From Saururus chinensis (Eukaryota > Streptophyta > Magnoliopsida > Piperales > Saururaceae), in NCBI GenBank assembly GCA_035235625.1, contig CP141145.1, positions 35,878,668 to 35,942,667 of the forward strand: DNA of 64,000 nt. The letters are read 5' to 3'. A program made the translations under genes and the position numbers. Below, piece by piece: positions 34,437-45,930 of this stretch (the stretch's first letter is position 1; every line of letters starts with the position of its first letter). The notes under the pieces were generated by a model. The model had not been told where the DNA came from. It was given only the letters and a program-made list of their open reading frames with translations, and did not search any database.

Positions 34437-36420
34437 CACCTATTTCTCCTTTTTTTAATTTTCATATTATTGAACAAAATTCAGATTCGCTAATTAACCT
34501 CATGAATTAAATTCTAATGAATCGCTAAAGATGGGCCTTAAAAGGGCCCAAAATACATGCAAAGCAAAGTTGTTGTTGGTGAGGTTTCACCCCCTATTGA
34601 TCTCACTGTATTGATGGCGTACACGCCAACATACATGATATCATGTGCTTTTTGGCTAAGTTTCGCTAGCCTACTTCTCCAAGGACTCTTCACCAACTGA
34701 TTTGAGTTTCCCAGCCAGCACCATTGGTTCACTATCTGAGACCCATCTGGACCAGCAATTTGACGTTCTGTGGTCAATACAACGCAATTCAGTTTGTTAC
34801 ATCACAGCGACATATTCCTTTCAGGTGAAAAGGTAATCTGTTGAATAATCTATATACAAAAATCTCTTAAAAGTAACAAAGAAATGCTTCGGCCTGAAGA
34901 ATTTGAAGAATACAATTTCTACCAAGTTTAGGATATCAACACCATCTCGAGCTTCGACTCTTGAATGCTTATTTGTACATAATCTGATGTTCTGGCTTTT
35001 GAATAAGGGGAAAAGGCATTTAAGTGGGGCATTTCAGGAACATCAGAATTTAAAAATCCAATGAAATGGTAGATATTGCACGCTGATTTGTAGAGGCAAA
35101 TAATGGGTTGTTTGTATACTAAATTTATGTAAGATTTTATTGATAATACCGCAATTTTGATTTGAATTATTGAAATTATATTTTTGTATAGAAGGTAAGT
35201 GGAATTAAAAATTCAATCCGAAAGTTTATTTTAAGACATTTCGAACTAGAATCGGTTAAATAACCAAATCACCTTACGAGGTAATTCCGTCAATTCTAAC
35301 TCCCACCCCCCATTTTGAAGACTACAGATTTATTATTTTTTAACAGTTACCTCTAATATTGATTATTGAGCCTAAAAAAACATATCAATAAGTAGAGAAT
35401 ACTTTAAAATTACCTACCCTTGTGATCTTATTTAATAAAGCTTAAATTTAAAAATATAACAATACCAAAAATATACATAGAGAAAGAGAATTGTATTAGT
35501 ATAAAGTTTTAAAATTGAGTTTGACGTGACATCTAAATTTCTTCTAAATTTTTTTATTACCAACCATAATTCACATTCATCAATAAATTTTTAAAATTAA
35601 TTCTAAAAATTTCCACTTCCCTTTCCAAAAAATTTAACACCCAAACAACCCCCAAGTTAATCTTCACATGTAGAGACTAAGTAGAGGCACAAAAAAGGGC
35701 AACTCTGTCCACACTCTACATATGCAAAACTCATAAACAATGTTAATTGCTCCGGGACAAATTTGATTTCCAAATAATAGAATCAAAGAGACAAGTAAGG
35801 CCAATTTATTCATTGGATAAGAGATCATACATATGAAAGCCAGATACACGATAGAATCCTTTGCTGATCTGTACTTAACCATCAGATGAAAAATCATATA
35901 GTACAGAACGTGCCTACAATACTCCTCGGATTTGTGATAGCACAAATACCAAGGCAAGATAAAACCTGTTGAAAAGTAAAAGTATACAGTGTTTTAATCA
36001 AACACTTCGCCAAATGCTTTCAGAGCTCTTGCCCTCAATGCCCAAAACATGTGTTTTTTGTCAGCTTTGCTGCTATCTACTCCACTTGTATCCGTATCAC
36101 ATCATCCTAAGCCAACTGGGTTCCAATGGAAAACCTTAAATTGAAACTGTCAAAATTTTGCGTTGTGAAGAATAAAGCTTCTATTAGAAGTAGCCTGTTA
36201 ACTTGGTCAACTTTTTCTTTGAAAGCCGATCGACTGAAACAAAACTGTCAATGCAGATTAACCTTTTGCTTGTGTGCTTCAATCTTTAAATATGGTGCAA
36301 AGGACTCAAAAGATAAATAGTAACACTGCATTGACCTTTTGCTTGTGTGCTTCAATCTTTAAATATGGTGCGGAGGACGCAAAAGATAAATAGTAACGCA
36401 ACAAAGACGAATCCATTTGT
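34437..36420. other. Spacer and 3' flank of the GT14 gene
   Basis: This contains unassigned minus-strand frames at 34538-34777 and 35664-35957 that match nothing I recognise. The last several hundred bases are probably the GT14 3' UTR. No bounded transposon is seen. Confidence 0.4.
36261..36406. repeat. 73-bp tandem duplication in the GT14 3' region
   Basis: The block beginning CCTTTTGCTTGTGTGCTTCA occurs at 36262 and again at 36335, with only a few differences. It starts just downstream (minus strand) of the GT14 stop codon at 36421-36423, so it lies in the probable 3' UTR. Confidence 0.9.
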
Positions 36421-39400
36421 TCAAGTTAGCAATGTAGTGGCATCAAAAGGACCCACCACTCCCTCGCGCAACAGACGCATTGCAGCACCTCGAGAAAACT
36501 TCCTTGCAAACAAAAAACAAGGCACAAATGTGCCATTACTCTGACACCATTCAGTCCGGTATTCGGTCTCATAGTACACATGGTTGATATCCTGCGTTAT
36601 AAAAACCTTATATGAGAACTACTTTAACCTTTTCCACTTAAAGAACCCATGAAGAAAATAAGGATCAAATCCACATGGACACGTCTTGTATATTCAGTAG
36701 ATAGTAAGCAAAATTGAACCAACAGATAATAGTTAAAACTCAGTGTATATGTTAGCATATCATACATACAATGTTAGTCTAGTTTCTTTTAACCTGTTCA
36801 ATCATGAGGTATATTATCATGACCATAAAAAACGTCATATAACACTGAAGGAAAAAGAAAACAATACATTAGTATATAGTTTACACAATCATATTCAGGA
36901 AGGCGCCTTTTCTCAACAATTTGGGGGGCCAACAACATGGATCTTGCACCTCCACTCTAACCTGTATCAACTCTTTTGTAAGACATAATAGTCATATCCA
37001 TCCATATTAGCTCCATCCATGTCCTGTTTGGTCTTTCCTGCTCTTCCTCTTTTGGCCTCTTCAACTTGCATCCGCTCAAACCTTCTCACTTGGCTCCTTT
37101 GTCTATGCTTATGCGAACACATCCTACTCTCCCCAAGTAAGTGTTACCCTTACCCCCAAGTCCTCTCTAATAATATTCATTTCTAATCTCAGTCTCTCCT
37201 AATATCCCAGACATCCACCTTAGCATCCTTAGTTCAATTACATTTGATTTATTTGTACAACTTTTCTTTGGAGTGCAGTACTCCGCTCCATAGATATTCC
37301 AAGCTTTACTATTGTCCTATAGAATTTTCCTTTAAGCCTAATCGGAAGATGCCTACCACATAACACTCCCAATGCAGCTCCCTCACTTTGCCCACCCCAC
37401 ATGTACCACATATATCTTTCATTCCTTGTGTGGATTATGGAGCCTAAATAGGGAAATTACTCACACATGGGCACCTTCGCCCATCGATCACAACCAAGGG
37501 TCCGCCTATTGTTCTAGCTTACCCAAAGGTTTAACTTCATACACTCCATTGTAATTCAACTTAATTTAATACATTTTGACGATAATATATAACCTACAAG
37601 ATTGTATGTGCAGTCACTTAGATAATACAATCTACTTGCAGATCAAGGGAATCCACTCACCTTTATTTTTTTAATATGTTCACGATCCACGTCAGCATAT
37701 TCAAATGTGATAGGATGCCAACGATTACCTTCCATTTTGTTCGCCGACTCATTCCATACTGTGTAAGTTAGTGTTCTTCGCTCAATTTCATCTTCAAGCT
37801 TGCTCATCTGCTTGTGTGTGTGTGGGGGTGGGGGGAAGGAAATTAGAGAAGAAATTAATATTAATTCAAGTAATATTGCTAGCTTTCTATAATAACTATC
37901 ATTCTACCAGATTTTTGTCAGGAAGAATTGTTTATGCAGCTTACAAGCAAAAAGTGAAGACTGGGTCAGACCTAAAAATGAAACATATGACAGAACATGT
38001 AATCCTTACAGCAAGTAATGTCTGAATGCAGTGTTCATCTGGAATACAGTTGTGTTCCTTCTGTTTAACTTGTCCCTGCATTGCATAATTAGAAACACTA
38101 AGTGTTATCAACTCTTAGAACACGTAATCCAAAAAGTTTGACATAGGTAGCACTGTAAAATAGCCCAACAAAATGTAGTAATGTAAAATAAGGGCAAAGA
38201 AACAGATAAAAAACTTTTTTTCATGGCATAATACTACTACTTTGAGCTTAAAAACATGTCAGTATTGACACAGAACGGTATAGAGCAGAGCTCAAGAGAC
38301 ATGTTGTGCGCACACTTGTGCGCATGCATTGCAGGGACTGCTCACGTGCGCAAGCATTGTGGGAAATGCCTGCAATGTTGCACACTCATGGTTGGCTATG
38401 TTGAAACACTTAGTAAGCCATGGTGTTGTTCGGTCTTTTAACATGTCCCTTCCCTGCACCTCATGCTCACATATGTGCGCACCAACATATGTCATGAACT
38501 CCGCTCCATGCCGCACTGTGACAATATTCACAAGATCTGTCGACGAAAGCAAGCCTCTTCAGTGCAGTTTAGTATATGTTCAACTGGTGTAACTTATTTA
38601 AGTTGGATCTCTAATTTTGACACTAAAATTACCATAGAGTATGAATAAAAAAAGTTATCCTAAGGAATGGCACACATAGAGGTAAAGAATATAGTAACCA
38701 GCTTCATAACCTGAAGAAATTGATATCCTTACTAAATTTAATCAACAGAGATCGGAGAAAGGGAACTCACAGTAACATGCTTCCCATTAGGCTCCAAAGC
38801 TGGGCGCCGCTGCAGAATACATTTGCCACTAAGAAATAATTAATGCTGTCACAAAAGGACTTGGTCCTAATAGTTTCAAGATTAATATTACTGTGAATAA
38901 AAAATGTATGTACAAGCCCAAGAGTCATGTACCCATCAAAGGTGTGTTGGTTTGTACAACATATATACATGGTGTCATTCTAGAAACACCCAAACAAAAT
39001 CAGGTGAACTGTGATGCAAATGCAGGACAACTAATAAATAAATTTTTTTTTACTGAGCTGATGAGCTGAGATGTCCTTGTGAGAAATGAAGAATATGATG
39101 AAACAACCCATGGGCCACACAGGTAAATTTGGCATGCTATTATTGAAGTAAAATATAACCAGGCTCAGTAAGTATTCTCGTAAGAGGTTTCAGCCTTAGG
39201 TTTAGATAATTTTTTTATCTAAACAGACAAATACTTATATACATCCCACATATATCACAACAAATGCAATTGTCAACTGAAACATTACATATATGCTCAG
39301 TGAAATTGATTGAAAAGCACTCTTGATATTTACCTTGCAATATTGCCTGAAAATTGGAAAGATAACATCATCGGCCACAACAACCTCCGCATGTTTTTTA

Positions 39401-41834
39401 ACTAATGCCATCCACTAAAATTTCAGAATAAATTAAGTTACGAGAAAGATCATTTTAAAAGGAAGCAAAAACAAGATGAAGAGAGTAACTTTTTGGGAGG
39501 ACTGAGAATAAGATTACGAGAAGAAAAGACCTGGGAACCTTTCCTCCATTTATCTTTTGGTATTACAGGCGACATCTTTGGATTGTAACGACCTTCCTTG
39601 GTGTCAAGAAAGCTAGAATACAAAAGAAAATGGTCAGCATTTCAGCATGTACAAATTTCGTGAGTGCTTAAAACACAAAGTTATTTCAAAGACTCCCTTC
39701 TCCTGATATTTTTGTATTATAGAAAATGCACCAAAAGTTCTCCATACGTACCTATCCACAAAACTTTTTGAAGAGGATATCACATAATTATATACATAGG
39801 TGAAGTTGAATAGAGGTACACAGCTGCAGCAGCCATTGGTATAATGATCATCAGACTTCAAAAATCATAACATTTCATATCATATAAGAATTATATCTTA
39901 GAAGACATAGCTGCATTTTTTTATAAAAAATAAAAGAAAACGAGATACTATTAATAGCAAAATCCCAGACTTTCACTGGTTGAGGATCTGATGACACAAA
40001 AAGAAGTTTTGATTTACAGTTTTATCACGTAAGTAGCAACTGTTTTCAGTCCTTGAGACAAATGTTTCCTGTTTAGATAAACAAGAAGTTCTAGTTGTGG
40101 TCAGTACTAATGGTGCACATGATGCTAGAGATTCCTACCACTACTCTAGCACTAATAATCTCACATTAGTATATCCAACAAATTCAGCTCAATTGTCTGA
40201 GCTTATCCTATTTTCTCTATAAAAAGATAAATCATTATCCGTATTTGTAGCATCATTCGTTTACATTGAACACACATAAAACATTCAATTGCACGGATCT
40301 TCTTAAACTGATGGCATAAAAAAGCCTCTGCATATGCGAAGTATACAAGGGAAGGTTACATGTTATGTGTTTAGCAGTGTTAATGCTTTGTAACTAGTGG
40401 TTGTTCATTGTTCATTCCCAAATAATTCTGAAAGTGAGACTCACCAACTCATCCCTTCAGTAAAATAACCAAAAAAGTGAAGTAAAATTGTGCCCAGTAA
40501 TCAGAGGTATGCAGATGCAGCCAACTAATCAATTGAATTGTGATGACTAGTCCTTATTTTTTATTGAGACATAGTAACCAAAAAATCTTAGAATTTGCTA
40601 AGAATTTAGCTATAAAAGGCTCGGCCTCTCTTTATATTTTGTAGATCATTCAGATGGGCTGCTTTATGCATGTGCACCGAGAAGAAGTAGGTCAAACGCT
40701 TGTTAAAGATTAACTCATTTTCTCTCAACAGACTGTTCATTATATGCTTCCCATCTGCCTGGTTCACTGTATGGTTTTGCATCATATATGGGAAAGAAGT
40801 CCAACGCTCTCTTGTAATGACTGTCACAGTCATTAATCCACATCTATTATCTAGGGAAAGGACGACATTTGTAAAACTTGGGGAAATGTTTTTAATTTTT
40901 AATTATATTGCCACTTTAAACTTCCACCATCATTTTCCCCAACCTCATCTCCTGATTCAAACTCATATGCATGCACTTTGATGTCTAGTTCATTTATGTT
41001 CCACATTAAAATATCCAACCAAAGACAATAATTCTACCATTTTTTCCGCTAAATTTTTTTCTGTATTAATTGCTAGGTTCGCAACTGAGTCCAGGAGGAA
41101 TTTCACTAGAAACCAAAAGTTTAAGAAGTACCTATCAGAAAGTAGAACAAAACGCTGGTTTGCAGGATCCCGAAGAGCAGCATCCAGCAATAGTTGCTCA
41201 GCTCGAATCATACTCGACTCTCCCCACGCAACCTTAACCAAAACGCAAAACCAAAAAACCAACCGCGTCAATAAATTATAGTTCTGAATATCACACGTAA
41301 TTTTGAACACAACAAAGAAAATAAGGAGCATAGCACCATAACAAAACGGAATTCGAACAACCTGAACAGGCCGGCTGAGCTGACGATCGTAGAAGTAAGG
41401 GCACCTGGTGGTGGACTTATCGAACACAAATCCCGGCTCCGAATGTATGTAGATGGAAAATTGCCCCTCCTCCGCATTCTGACAATTTTCATGTCTCAAC
41501 TTCATATGAAAACGAGAAAAAAAAATCCAATAAAACAGAAGTATGGAAGAGAGTCCCCACAAACCTGGAAAAAACCACTCCAAAGGAAATCGAGGGGAAG
41601 GTTTTTCCGGGCGAGGAAGAGAAAGGCGATCTTTGGAATCCCGACGAAGGGCTCGACGGGCTGCCGACCAAACTGGATGACCTTCTCGCCGACCGCCGAC
41701 TGGAGCTTCGACTGGAAGTGGAACCGTAGCAGGGCCAAGACGCAGAGGCAGGCAGAAACAAAGATGACAATTTTAATACCCAACCAGAAGTGGCTGCGGA
41801 CGGAGGAGGAGAGGAAATGCTTCTTCTTCGTCAT
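36421..41834 (-). CDS. GT14 core-2/I-branching enzyme-like glycosyltransferase
   Basis: This is a Golgi type II membrane protein of the plant GT14 (core-2/I-branching, DUF266) family; some relatives act on arabinogalactan and cell-wall glycans, but the substrate here is unknown. Ten exons join in frame to 381 residues: 41834-41565, 41478-41362, 41232-41132, 39823-39752, 39612-39531, 39414-39334, 38809-38771, 38075-38010, 37807-37661, 36591-36421. Visible parts are a signal anchor (about 19-37, GIKIVIFVSACLCVLALL), PKIAFLFLARKNLPLDFLW, FSIYIHSEPGF, WGESSMIRAE, DPANQRFVLLSDSCVPLFNF, the KWRKGSQW motif, CIPDEHCIQTLL, RRTLTYTVWN and the C-terminal FLFARKFSRGAAMRLL. The ATG at 41834 was chosen over an in-frame one at 41996 because family proteins start shortly before the anchor. 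Confidence 0.93.
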
Positions 41835-42059
41835 GGCTTCGCCAAGGCGTGCGCAATGGATACTGCAGAATTCGGCATTTGAGATGGCGGTGGGCCGGGG
41901 GCGGTGGCGAGCCGTTATACAGTTCGCCTCCACTTCGCTTTCGCTTTTCCTTTTCGTGGACGGCTTTTCACACGGTGGGCAGCCGGCTCCCGTCACAACT
42001 CACACGACCTGGCGATTGCTTAGTGGCAGTGCAACTCGTTTACGCAAATGAAAATAAAT

Positions 42060-44033
42060 GATAACTTATAAATTTTGATTGGTCTAGATTCCTAAATTTA
42101 GTGTGGAGCCCAATCAAAACTCTTAGTGTAAGTTTTTATGTGTAAATTTTGATGGGTGTTTTTTTATAGAATATCACTATCCAATTGAATTGTTAAGTAA
42201 TAAAAAATGACACTGTTATTTGTTGTGGTAATTTTACAATAGGTTAAACTCTAACTATGAATATCAAATACAGTAAAGAGTCATATCTTTGAGAAATAAT
42301 AATTAAAAAATAAAAAAGAATTAAATGGCATCTTCAAAATGGGACTTTAAATTTGAAGCCCAAGTCAGGGGTGCATATCCTAGGTTGGAGTTTAGGATTT
42401 CTATGTAGGACTTTAATTTAATCCACGACAACATTTGCATTGGAGATGCTCTAAATAATAAAAAAATTTACTTGCACTAATGTGTACTTGCGAAGTTAAT
42501 GTGTACTTAGTGAAGATCGACGACTAAGTATAAAAGAAGAGTAACCATTAGAAACGCTTATACTTGTTCCCTAAACGTATGTTTATATACAAGTAAAAAT
42601 TAATTTCATGTGGCCTATTTTTATTATCCACCAAAAACCCTCCACCTTAAGGTGTATATAGATTTGTTGTAAAGCTTTAGTATAATATTACTATTTTTCT
42701 TTACACAATTTAGTAGTTTTTAGTTCTTAACGTTGCATAAACTATTAGGGCTTTATGATTTTTATTTACATAGTTAGCCAAAAAAATGTATAGGATAATA
42801 ACATTTAGGATTCAAATAAATATCTCGAATAAACAAGGCCCCAAGTTACATGACCTAATTTGTTTTATTCTTCATTTGCAAGGGCTATAATAAAATATTA
42901 AGTATGGATAAAATACCAACATGGAAGTGATTATTACTAATCAAAAATTGACTTATTTATATATTTTTTTAATTAATTTTTTAAAAATAACTTACTTAAT
43001 ATAAAATATAATAATATTTTAAATCCGTGGAGATAAATAGCTAGGCCACATTGATACCTTATTGGTACTTAATTTTTTTTTATAAAATTTTTTGTACTCT
43101 CTAATTTTTACATCTAGATTACAAAAATATGTGGGCACCCTTCTTTGTTGAAAATAAATAAAGTACCTTTTATTAAAATTTAAAAAATATTTTTATAATT
43201 ACTTATCATCACCACAATATATAGACTAGACATGTGAAAGAGGGAACTTTAAGAACTATTAATACGGTTCCAATTTTCTCTCCCACTAGTTTTTCATGAC
43301 GTGATAGATAGTCACCCAACTTTGTCAATTATCATGAAAACAAGCCCTATCAATTTTTGTTGGTAACCTACCCTCATTTCTAAGAGATATTTTACCAGTG
43401 ACTGCCATCCAGTTCTTCCCCGAAGCTTCTCTTTTTAGCAAGCTGTCACCTTGTGTTAGGAAGGTCAACTGCCTCTACCCCTGTCAACCAAGGCTAACCT
43501 CCATTCTAGGGTATTCGCTAGCAGAAGATCCCGATCTAATCAATAATCTCCTTAATTAGTATTGTCTTTTCGCTGGTGACGAAAGGGAGCTTGAGAGTGG
43601 ATGGGATTCATGGTCATTCCAGCACCGAAAGATATATTTCCTCCGTTTTATATTAATAATTTTATTTTATTTTTTTATTATTGTTATCTATCGTGAGTCT
43701 TACGGAAGTATTCTCTACGGTCTCAGCTACGCCACCATCCCATACCGCCAATCCCTATAGACTATTGTAAAGAGATGGTCTTTTGGGGCTGGAGAGTTAA
43801 TTTCCTGACCGAACTAGGGCGTGAGGAGTCGCAGTCGTTCGGGAGGAGTAAGTCGCCGAAGATGTAGTAAGAGGAGGTGGTGGAATCGTTGTAGCTTCCA
43901 TTGGAATCTCAGGAGGCAGTCATGCTTGCGGAGGAGGAGGAGGAGGAGGAGGAGGAGTCGTTGCAGCTTCCACTGGAATCTCAGGAGGAGGAGGAGCTCG
44001 ACAAGACCAAGAGATATCAGACCTTGTCGACAG
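42060..44033. other. Upstream of the GT14 gene: MITE relative and repeats
   Basis: About 42110-42455 is a third copy of the MITE family found in the ASY1 intron (shared block around GGTTAAACTCTAACTATGAA and the end GCATTGGAGATGCTCTA). The rest is AT-rich. At 43820-44030 a purine-rich stretch holds two copies of TTCCA-TGGAATCTCAGGAGG (near 43898 and 43968) and a (GGA)n run. Apparent frames there are low complexity. Confidence 0.5.
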
Positions 44034-44039
44034 GGGTAC

Positions 44040-45930
44040 TGTAACGCACCGACTCGGGTCAGGGGTCTAAAACCCATAACCAGGAGCGGTGTACTCTGAG
44101 TGAGAGAATCTTCTCGTTCCTCTACGTACTACGGAACTTTAGCGCTCCATTGCGCGTAGGCAAGAACTGACCTAATTATATATAACTAATTCGGACCAGG
44201 CCAACTTTGCATTGCCGTTGGTTGCCTACGTACATATCGGATAATATCCACAATGTTATTCCGATACGATCAGATCCGGACGTAGTTCTGCCTATTGGCT
44301 ACTACATACAACTGGCATACTAAAAATATATATGTATAAAATATGTATTTCTAAATATTTAATCGGAGTTATACGAAAACCCGTAAAACACCGGCAATAC
44401 ATATCTTGCTCTATCATAGAGTGAGACGGAACACAATCATAGGTCTCGCTCTATCACTGAGCCAAGACCAAACACACACAACACGTCTTTCTCTAACCCA
44501 GAGCGAGACGGCACACATCATGCCATACATGCACAACCCGTATCTCTCTAACCCAGAGCGAGACGACACACATCATGACATATAAGCATAACATATCATA
44601 ATATAAACACACGCTCAGCCCGTCTCTCTCTAACCTAGAGCGAGACGGCACATATAATGACAGATAAGCATAGCATACCATAACTAGCACATGTCGTTTT
44701 ATAATTAAAATAGGAGGTAAGAAACCCTTACTCCCCTGATGTCTCACGAGGTAGCGGTATTCGAGATGCTCATTTTTGGGTGTCCTCCCCTTCAGATCTG
44801 GAGACAGCAGACAGAGCCTCCTCTAGCCTCCATACGTTCATCACCTTGCACCGAAAGACGACCCAACCAACTCTCCCATTTTTCGGAGACTTCTCGTTTT
44901 CTGCATACGTGGGCGGCGGATAGAACCTCCCCTACTCAGGGTGTTCCTCACACATCGTAGCCCTTCGGTAGAGAACGAAGCCTCCCCTACTTCAGGCCAC
45001 TTCTCTTGATTTGGCCCGGTAACGGAGGATGAAGCCTCCTCTCTCACAGAGCCATTTCTCTCTCTCTCACTCTCAGTGCAGGAGGGTGGCGGACAGAGCC
45101 TCCTCTTGCCCCAATTCGTTCCTCCCTTTAGGAGTGCCAACTCAAGGAATGGGCTATGCCATTGTGTAGATCACCCTTAAATTAGTTAGGAACGCCTCAA
45201 GAACAGAAGAAAACGGACTCCGAACGAGTCCGAAAACTCTTCCAGAAAATGAAACGAAATCGACATTTATAGGGGAGAAGCCAAGGGCGTACCAAACGCC
45301 CCTAGAGCTGCACTGGCCTCGCGTCGCGCGCTTGTGTGGTGTGCTGGCAGCGTGCATGAACCACGCGACCGTGCTGCACGCTCGTAGGGCGCGGTCATGC
45401 CCTGCGTTACGCGGGGCCCGGCCCCACGCCGCATGGGCTCGACTCACAGCTCCCGCGCGTCGCGCGGGAGCCGGCTCGCAACGCGGGCCCCGTCTCGCGT
45501 ACGCGCGGGATGATGCACGGACAACCGCATCGCACAGGTCAGCACGGCTGACGCCAGCCGCTGGCGTCACGATGACACCAGCTATTTTGTTTTACATGAT
45601 TAAAATAATATTTTTTCATATTATTTTAATCTAAAAATATCTAAACTTCAACGCGCGATATCTTCTTACCCCGAAGTCGAAATCAAGCATTCTTTATACC
45701 GATGGACTCGTATCAATGAGCCCTTTGAAACAAGACCACACATGGATAGGTTATCCCACTCTTTTAGAGTGGGCCCTACCTATATAGCACGCTTCCCGAT
45801 GCTATAGCTTTCACTCCCAGCCTCCATCTTGCGTGTTCTTCGATTCACACACTCAGTACTTCGAGCTCTACTCAACTATGGGGATTTCACCTAATAAAAA
45901 CCCCTAATATTAATCTCAAATAATCGAATT
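44040..45930 (-). mobile_element. Large gypsy-type LTR, minus orientation, one end unresolved (fossil)
   Basis: On the minus strand the sequence ends GGTGCGTTACA at 44040, a terminus typical of large plant gypsy LTRs. A TATAAAT box (45272-45265) follows a GC-rich, CpG-dense block (45300-45560). Downstream of it lie repeated GTCTCGCTCTGGGTTAGAG units (44400-44690). The arrangement fits U3-R-U5 read leftwards. The right boundary, near 45930, is uncertain and no target duplication was found. No coding domains are present. Confidence 0.55.

Noticed and set aside
34538-34777. 79-aa minus-strand frame
   Set aside because: I recognise no domain, and there is no splice context or neighbour linking it to a gene.
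35664-35957. 97-aa minus-strand hydrophobic frame
   Set aside because: It is AT-rich and hydrophobic by composition. It lies in the GT14 3' flank, with no family resemblance.
41489-42051. 202-aa plus-strand frame opposite GT14 exon 1
   Set aside because: It is antisense to a well-supported exon, and its translation is basic and low in conserved motifs.
45154-45634. Arg/Ala-rich frames of 138 and 100 aa
   Set aside because: They are products of the CpG-dense LTR block, with no domain or codon structure.
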